Shown here: in pieces, positions 6,543 to 10,470 of the stretch
How positions within the stretch are numbered: position 1 is the stretch's first letter
Layout of the letters: every line of letters starts with the position of its first letter
Assembly (NCBI GenBank): GCA_050742155.1
Contig: JBOGFC010000005.1
Location: 1-10,470 of the forward strand
Source: JBOGFC01 sp050742155
GTDB taxonomy: Bacteria; Actinomycetota; Acidimicrobiia; Spongiisociales; JALYHC01
Reading direction: 5' to 3'
DNA: 10,470 nt
Made by a program: the position numbers and the translations under genes
Notes under the pieces: model-generated
Database searches by the model: none
What the model was told of the DNA's origin: nothing
What the model saw: the letters and a program-made list of their open reading frames with translations, nothing else

Positions 6543-6815
6543 GTGAGTGAGTTCGAGCGGCGAGTCGTGACGGTGCTCCGCTCCCTTCGCCCCGGCGAGG
6601 TGGTGAGCTACGGCGAGGTCGCCTCCCAGGCCGGGTTCCCCGGCGCCGCCCGAGCCGTGGGCACTCTCCTGCGGAAGACGTCTACTCCGCTCCCCTGGTG
6701 GCGGGTGGTCCGCGCCGATGGCAGCCTGGCCTCCGGCCATCGGGGCGAGCAGGGCCGGCGGCTGCGAGCGGAGGGTGTGAAGGTGAGCGAGGGACGGGTG
6801 GGATGTTCCAGGTGA
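6543..6815 (+). CDS. Alkyltransferase-like (ATL) protein, MGMT family without the catalytic cysteine
   Basis: A 90-residue protein equal to the DNA-binding domain of O6-alkylguanine-DNA alkyltransferase. Key family parts are PGEVVSYGEVA (17-27), with the conserved Tyr23, and AARAVGTLLR (35-44), with the arginine (R37) that takes the flipped base's place. The active-site PCHR motif is PWWR here (51-54): Trp replaces the alkyl-accepting Cys. Proteins of this kind (ATL; E. coli YbaZ, fission yeast Atl1) bind O6-alkylguanine without repairing it and pass the lesion to nucleotide excision repair. PWHR is the better-known version; PWWR occurs in actinobacterial homologues to my recollection. The start is GTG 6543, 1 nt after the upp stop, suggesting coupling. 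Function as a lesion binder is inferred from the family. Confidence 0.9.
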   Translation: MSEFERRVVTVLRSLRPGEVVSYGEVASQAGFPGAARAVGTLLRKTSTPLPWWRVVRADGSLASGHRGEQGRRLRAEGVKVSEGRVGCSR

Positions 6816-7033
6816 TCGAGGCGGCCCAGCCCGGCCCCAAGGTGGAAGTGGTGGGCCAGTTCGAGGAGGAGGCCCTGGCCGTATCCTATGCCATGGGGCA
6901 GCAGCAGGTCAGGCGGGGCAACAGCCGGCTCTGGTTCGTCCGGCAGCAGGGCCATCCTCCTTCCTGGGTGGTCGACTCCGACGGGCTGCGGCGCAAGCCC
7001 ACCTCCGAGGAGATCGCCACCTTCTTCCCTTGA
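6803..7033 (+). CDS. Small protein of unknown function
   Basis: I do not recognise a family. The 76-residue reading frame overlaps the end of the ATL gene by 13 nt and ends just before the next promoter. About 69 of 76 codons end in G or C, the same bias as its neighbours, which argues that it is a real gene. The sequence is soluble-looking, with no signal or membrane segment. It has an acidic helix EEEALAVSYAMGQQQ (21-35), an aromatic stretch SRLWFVRQQGHPPSWVVDSDG (41-61, quoted here only as a region) and a C-terminal SEEIATFF. ATG 6803 is preceded by GGGTGGG, a weak ribosome site. Its TGA overlaps the -35 of the downstream promoter. Possible roles linked to ATL or upp are only guilt by association. 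Confidence 0.68.
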   Translation: MFQVIEAAQPGPKVEVVGQFEEEALAVSYAMGQQQVRRGNSRLWFVRQQGHPPSWVVDSDGLRRKPTSEEIATFFP

Positions 7034-7058
7034 GCACCCCGAGCCAGCGGGATAGTGT
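7030..7058 (+). promoter_or_regulatory. Sigma-70-like promoter for the Asp-box propeller gene
   Basis: TTGAGC (7030-7035) and TAGTGT (7053-7058) are separated by 17 nt, the optimal spacing. This is the only promoter in the window with a recognisable -35. It would start transcription near 7065 and leave a leader of about 40 nt with a strong ribosome site. The -35 overlaps the stop codon of the preceding small gene. Confidence 0.6.
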
Positions 7059-7093
7059 CACGTTCGGCTACCAACTGAAAGCGCCGGGGCGAG

Positions 7094-7099
7094 AGGAGG
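7094..7099 (+). promoter_or_regulatory. Strong Shine-Dalgarno deciding the start of the propeller gene
   Basis: A perfect AGGAGG lies 4 nt before ATG 7104. A GTG at 7101 in the same frame would be only 1 nt away, too close, so ATG 7104 is preferred. Most other transcription-unit heads in this window lack any Shine-Dalgarno. Confidence 0.75.
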
Positions 7100-7103
7100 G
7101 GTG

Positions 7104-8000
7104 ATGGCACAGATCGTGATCGGAACTGAAGATGGACTCCATCTGGTAGGGGCCCAGACCCTCCTGGCCGGGCGGCGGGTGGACGCCCTGGCCCCGGCCG
7201 AAGGCGACACCTGGTGGGCCATCGTGGACGGCGACCAGCTCTGGCGAGGCCGGGATCTCCGCTCATGGGAACAGACGGCTTCCCTCGACGCCCTCCGGGC
7301 CACCTGCCTGCTCGCCACGGAGAAGGGCTTGCTGGTGGGTAGCTCGGAGGCCCACCTCTTCCGTCTGGAGGGAGCGGCGCTGCAGCCGGTCAAGGGATTC
7401 GAGGAGGCGGAAGGACGGGATGAGTGGTACACGCCCTGGGGTGGTCCACCCGACACGCGCTCGCTCAGCCTGGGGGTCGAGGGATCGATCTACGCCAACG
7501 TCCACGTGGGAGGCATCCTGCGCTCCCGAGACGGCGGGGCCACCTGGGAACCGACCCTGGACATCGACGCTGACGTTCACCAGGTGCTCGCACATCCCAC
7601 CGTTAGGAACTCGGTCCTGGCCGCGGCGGCTTGGGGTCTCGGCATCAGCCAGGACGGCGGCGACTCCTGGGACTTCCTCACCGAAGGGCTCCACTCCACC
7701 TACGCCCGAGCGGTGGCCGTCGGCGACCAGCACCTGTTCGTGACCACATCGACCGGTCCCTCCACTCGCCGGGCGGCCATCTACCGGCTCGACGGCGAGG
7801 AACTGGAGAAGTGCGAGGACGGCCTGGCCGAGTGGTTCCCCCAGAACATCAACACCGGCTGCCTGGCGGCCCGCGGCCCGGTGGTGGCATTCGCCGTCGG
7901 CCGGGAGGCCTACCTGTCGGAAGACGAGGGGGAAACCTGGCAGCAGGTTGCCGCCGATCTTCCCGAGGTTCGCTGCCTGGCCCTGGCCGAAGCAGCCTAG
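7104..8000 (+). CDS. Asp-box (BNR) beta-propeller protein
   Basis: A 298-residue protein of unknown role, predicted to fold as a beta propeller. Three Asp-box motifs (S-x-D-x-G-x-[TS]-W) are plain: SRDGGATW (141-148), SQDGGDSW (182-189) and SEDEGETW (272-279). Weaker repeat-like strands occur in the N-terminal half (IGTEDGLHLVG, VDGDQLWRG, LVGSSEAHLFRL), consistent with six or seven blades. Asp boxes stabilise blade turns and occur in sialidases, photosystem II factor Ycf48, sortilin and many uncharacterised bacterial proteins. There is no signal peptide or membrane segment, so it is probably cytosolic, and no catalytic residues of a sialidase are recognisable. It has its own promoter and Shine-Dalgarno, so it is likely monocistronic; the nested inverted repeat downstream may end its transcript. 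Confidence 0.85.
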   Translation: MAQIVIGTEDGLHLVGAQTLLAGRRVDALAPAEGDTWWAIVDGDQLWRGRDLRSWEQTASLDALRATCLLATEKGLLVGSSEAHLFRLEGAALQPVKGFEEAEGRDEWYTPWGGPPDTRSLSLGVEGSIYANVHVGGILRSRDGGATWEPTLDIDADVHQVLAHPTVRNSVLAAAAWGLGISQDGGDSWDFLTEGLHSTYARAVAVGDQHLFVTTSTGPSTRRAAIYRLDGEELEKCEDGLAEWFPQNINTGCLAARGPVVAFAVGREAYLSEDEGETWQQVAADLPEVRCLALAEAA

Positions 8001-8007
8001 ACCAATC

Positions 8008-8054
8008 AACCCTGGGTAGGTGCCCACCAAAACGGTGGGCTGGAACCCAGGGTT
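8008..8054. repeat. 47-bp nested inverted repeat between the propeller gene and deoB
   Basis: The outer arms AACCCTGGGT (8008-8017) and ACCCAGGGTT (8045-8054) pair perfectly over 10 bp. The inner arms GCCCACC (8022-8028) and GGTGGGC (8034-8040) pair perfectly over 7 bp around a 5-nt loop AAAAC. They are separated by a symmetric 4x4 internal loop, AGGT against TGGA, where no bases pair. It starts 8 nt after the propeller stop and ends 10 nt before the deoB -10 box. As RNA it would be a strong stem and could terminate the upstream transcript, but no U-tract follows. As DNA its right arm covers the deoB -35 region, so it could also be an operator. Confidence 0.8.
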
Positions 8055-8064
8055 TGCTCGGGAC

Positions 8065-8070
8065 CATACT
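8065..8070 (+). promoter_or_regulatory. Putative -10 box of a leaderless promoter for deoB
   Basis: CATACT (one change from TATACT) ends 7 nt before the deoB ATG at 8078. No Shine-Dalgarno lies between, which fits a leaderless mRNA like those proposed for ffh, upp and the PCD gene. The -35 position falls in the right arm of the nested inverted repeat. Confidence 0.45.
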
Positions 8071-8077
8071 GGCCTCC

Positions 8078-9244
8078 ATGCAGATTCGACGGGCGGTCAT
8101 CCTGGTGATGGACTCGTGCGGGGTGGGGGCAGCCCCGGACGCCGCCGACTACGGGGACGAGGGAGCCGACACCCTGGGCCACGTGGCAGAGGCGGTGGGG
8201 GGGCTGGAGCTCCCCAACCTCCAAACGGCCGGCTTGGGTAACCTCCATCCCGAGCTCGAGGGCGTCCCTCCGGCCGGCCGGCCCAGCATGGCCTTCGGGC
8301 GCATGCAGGAGGCTTCGGCCGGCAAGGACTCCACCACGGGCCACTGGGAGCTGGCCGGGGTGGTGACCGACCCTCCCTTCGCCACCTTCCCGGAAGGCTT
8401 CCCGCCCGAGCTGGTCGAGCGCCTCGAGCGGGAGACCGGCCACTGCGTGCTCGGCAACCGGCCGGCCTCCGGGACGGTGATCATCGAGGACCTGGGCGAG
8501 CGTCACCTCGAGGAGGGCTGCCTCATCCTCTATACCTCGGCCGACTCGGTGCTTCAGCTGGCCGCTCACACCTCGGTGGTCCGCCTCGAGGAGCTGTACA
8601 GGGTGTGCGAGGCGGCCCGCCTCATCGCCGACGACTACCGGATCGGCCGGGTGATCGCCCGGCCCTTCGAGGGAGAGCGGGGTGGCTTCCGGCGGACCTA
8701 CCAGCGCCGTGACTACGCCCTGCCACCTCCCGAGGACACTTTGCTGGACCGGGCCCAGCAGGCCGGTTTCTCCGTCTTCGGGGTGGGCAAGATCGACGAC
8801 CTCTTCTCCGGGCGCGGGCTCACCGACGCGGTCCACACCGAAGGCGACACCGACGGGCTGGAGCAGACCGTGAAGGCTCTCGGGCTGGTAGACCGAGGGA
8901 TCGTCTTCACCAATCTGGTCGATCTGGACATGCTGTACGGGCACCGCGAGGACCCCCACGGGTACGCGCAGGGCCTGAGGGTGGTCGATGGCTACCTGCC
9001 CCACCTGCTGGAAGCCCTGGGCCCCGACGACCTCCTCTTCCTCACCGCCGACCACGGCAACGACCCCACCGACGGCTCGACCGACCACACCCGCGAGCTG
9101 GTCCCGTTGCTGGTGTGGGGTGGGAGGGGAGGGGCGGACCTGGGGCTCCGCCGGCAGTACTGCGATCTCGCCGCCACCGTCGCCGAGGGCCTGGGGCTGC
9201 CCGGGCCGGGCCGGGCCACCTCCTTCCTGGCCGAGATCGAATGA
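8078..9244 (+). CDS. deoB: Phosphopentomutase
   Basis: Interconverts (deoxy)ribose-1-phosphate and the 5-phosphate in nucleoside breakdown and salvage; a cytosolic metalloenzyme of the alkaline phosphatase superfamily. The 388 residues are close to the family norm. Metal ligands are present: D12 (VMDSCGVG), D284 and H289 (NLVDLDMLYGH), D325 and H326 (TADHGND), and H337 (TDHTRE). The phosphorylated residue is in GKDSTTGHWE; at residue 85 it is Ser, where the Bacillus cereus enzyme as I recall it has Thr85, a conservative replacement that should still accept phosphate. Other signatures are ASGT (130-133), YTSADSVLQIA-like at 152-162 and ARPFEGE (194-200). ATG 8078 is supported by the family N-terminus and the nearby -10 box. 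deoA follows after 4 nt, so the two form an operon. Confidence 0.97.
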   Translation: MQIRRAVILVMDSCGVGAAPDAADYGDEGADTLGHVAEAVGGLELPNLQTAGLGNLHPELEGVPPAGRPSMAFGRMQEASAGKDSTTGHWELAGVVTDPPFATFPEGFPPELVERLERETGHCVLGNRPASGTVIIEDLGERHLEEGCLILYTSADSVLQLAAHTSVVRLEELYRVCEAARLIADDYRIGRVIARPFEGERGGFRRTYQRRDYALPPPEDTLLDRAQQAGFSVFGVGKIDDLFSGRGLTDAVHTEGDTDGLEQTVKALGLVDRGIVFTNLVDLDMLYGHREDPHGYAQGLRVVDGYLPHLLEALGPDDLLFLTADHGNDPTDGSTDHTRELVPLLVWGGRGGADLGLRRQYCDLAATVAEGLGLPGPGRATSFLAEIE

Positions 9245-9248
9245 GCCC

Positions 9249-10470
9249 ATGAGGGCCGTAGAGCTCATCGAGCGCAAGAGGGACGGAGGACGCCTCTCCC
9301 CCGAGCAGATCGGCTGGCTGATCACCGGCTACACGGCCGGGCGCCTGCCCGATTACCAGATGTCGGCCCTCCTCATGGCGGTGCTCTTCCGGGGCCTCGA
9401 CGCAGAGGAGCTGGCCGCCTGGACCGACGCCATGCTGCACTCGGGCGAGGTGCTGCACTTCTCCCACCTGGACCTCCCCCGGGTCGACAAGCACTCCACC
9501 GGAGGGGTGGGCGACAAGGTCAGCATCCCGCTGGCCCCGATGGTGGCCGCCTGCGGGGTGGCGGTGCCGATGATGTCGGGGCGGGGCTTGGGACATACGG
9601 GGGGTACGCTCGACAAGCTGGAGTCCATCCCCGGCTTCACCACCGCCCTCGACCCGGCCACCTTCGCGGCGGTGCTGGAGAAGCACGGGCTGGTGCTGGC
9701 CGGCCAGTCGGAGACGCTGGTCCCCGCCGACCGCCAGATCTACGCCCTGCGGGATGCCACCGGCACGGTGCCCTCCATACCCCTCATCGCCTCCTCGATC
9801 ATGTCCAAGAAGCTGGCCGAGGACCTCCGGGGCCTGGTGCTGGACGTCAAGGTGGGAAGGGGGGCCTTCATGAAGGAGGAAGCCTCGGCCCGGGAGCTGG
9901 CCCAGACCATGGTCGAGCTGGGGAAGAGCCACGGGACCCCGGTGGTGGCGCTGCTCACCGCCATGGACCAGCCGCTCGGGCGCGAGGTCGGGAACGCCGG
10001 CGAGATCGCCGAGTCCCTGGAGGTGCTGAGGGGTGGAGGGCCCGCCGACCTCCTCGAGGTGGTCTTCCGCCTGGGAGAAGAGATGCTTGTGCTGGCCGGG
10101 GTGGCCGCCGATAGAGAAGGGGCGCGTGCGCGCCTGGAGCAGGCCGTCCGAAGCGGACGGGCCCTGGAGAAGCTCGCCCAGGTGGTCGAGGCGCAGGGGG
10201 GAGACCCCCGCGTCGTCGAGGACCCGGGCCGGCTTCCCCGGGCTCCCGAGACTGAGGAACTGGTGGCCCCCCGAGGAGGGTACGTGACAGAGTGCGACGC
10301 CCTGCTGATCGGCCTGGCCGCAATGCGTCTCGGAGCCGGCCGGGAGCGAAAGGACGACGAGGTGGATCACAGGGTCGGGGTCGCCCTGCTGGCCAAGCGG
10401 GGGGACCGGGTCGAGCCCGGAGAGCCCCTGGCCCTGGTCGGCTGGGCCGACCCGGAGCGGAGGGGCGCCG
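9249..10470 (+). CDS. deoA: Thymidine / pyrimidine-nucleoside phosphorylase, 3' end cut by window
   Basis: Splits thymidine, deoxyuridine or uridine with phosphate into the free base and (deoxy)ribose-1-phosphate. A total of 407 residues are visible, with perhaps 20-40 missing at the C-terminus compared with the usual 430-440. The family signature SGRGLGHTGGTLDKLE spans 110-125. Phosphate-binding KHSTGG is at 81-86, and the base-binding residues correspond to R168 (YALRD), S183 and K187 (ASSIMSKK). The C-terminal domain has GGYV (343-346) and RVGVALLAKRGDRVEPGEPL (375-394). Sequence alone does not separate thymidine phosphorylase (DeoA) from the broader Pdp enzyme, so the symbol is tentative. 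ATG 9249 is the only sensible start, 4 nt after the deoB stop. The sugar-1-phosphate product is the substrate of DeoB. Confidence 0.95.
   Translation, partial: MRAVELIERKRDGGRLSPEQIGWLITGYTAGRLPDYQMSALLMAVLFRGLDAEELAAWTDAMLHSGEVLHFSHLDLPRVDKHSTGGVGDKVSIPLAPMVAACGVAVPMMSGRGLGHTGGTLDKLESIPGFTTALDPATFAAVLEKHGLVLAGQSETLVPADRQIYALRDATGTVPSIPLIASSIMSKKLAEDLRGLVLDVKVGRGAFMKEEASARELAQTMVELGKSHGTPVVALLTAMDQPLGREVGNAGEIAESLEVLRGGGPADLLEVVFRLGEEMLVLAGVAADREGARARLEQAVRSGRALEKLAQVVEAQGGDPRVVEDPGRLPRAPETEELVAPRGGYVTECDALLIGLAAMRLGAGRERKDDEVDHRVGVALLAKRGDRVEPGEPLALVGWADPERRGA

Noticed and set aside
8042..8070. GGAAC near 8042 as an ECF sigma factor -35 for deoB
   Set aside because: No matching GTT- or CGTC-type -10 lies at the right distance, and the bases belong to the nested inverted repeat.
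8006..9325. Long open frame (439 codons) on the - strand opposite deoB
   Set aside because: Antisense shadow of deoB with no recognisable domain and atypical composition.
9042..10370. Long open frame (442 codons) on the - strand opposite deoB and deoA
   Set aside because: It lies antisense to two well-recognised genes, and its sequence is low-complexity (Gly, His, Gln, Arg rich), as expected from the complement of GC-biased codons.

Overview
The window is a gene-dense stretch of chromosome with very high G+C and mostly G or C at third codon positions. GTG starts are common, and there are no rRNA or tRNA genes, CRISPR arrays, integrases, transposases or other signs of mobile DNA. Gene content and codon use suggest a member of the Actinomycetota. 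The clues are an AMIN-like/Gmad2 lipoprotein, a tandem GNAT protein, an alkyltransferase-like protein with a PWWR motif, and TAnnnT promoters placed 6-8 nt before start codons (leaderless mRNAs). A lineage outside the classical Streptomyces/Mycobacterium group, such as Acidimicrobiia, is an inference from overall protein style only.

Layout, left to right. (1) Positions 1-2034, + strand: the 3' part of a type I glyceraldehyde-3-phosphate dehydrogenase gene, then a tandem GNAT acetyltransferase. (2) 2164-3395, + strand: a pterin-4a-carbinolamine dehydratase and a secreted lipoprotein with AMIN-like and Gmad2 domains, each apparently with its own leaderless promoter. (3) 5807 down to 3407, - strand: the conserved ffh-rpsP-khpA-rimM cluster (SRP GTPase, ribosomal protein S16, KH RNA-binding protein, 16S processing factor), with tiny gaps or overlaps between genes. 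It converges on the lipoprotein gene, and both stop codons lie in the arms of one hairpin. (4) 5808-5923: a divergent promoter region with a 51-bp imperfect palindrome almost exactly midway between the ffh and upp -10 boxes. (5) 5924-7033, + strand: upp (uracil phosphoribosyltransferase), an alkyltransferase-like DNA repair protein and a small unknown protein, tightly packed. (6) 7030-8000: an Asp-box beta-propeller protein with a conventional -35/-10 promoter and a strong Shine-Dalgarno. (7) 8008-10470: a nested inverted repeat, then deoB (phosphopentomutase) and a 3'-truncated deoA/pdp (thymidine or pyrimidine-nucleoside phosphorylase).

Functionally, upp, deoB and deoA form a split nucleoside-salvage set. 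The phosphorylase would release a pyrimidine base and (deoxy)ribose-1-phosphate, Upp would convert uracil to UMP, and DeoB would convert the sugar-1-phosphate to the 5-phosphate for central metabolism. The - strand cluster serves protein targeting and 30S ribosome assembly. No intergenic stretch exceeds 300 bases; the longest, 2035-2163 and 5808-5923, are about 120-130 bp and hold promoters and palindromes. Most of the window is ordinary core genome. The least-explained signals are the recurrent leaderless promoters, the symmetric ffh/upp regulatory region, and the nested palindrome before deoB.
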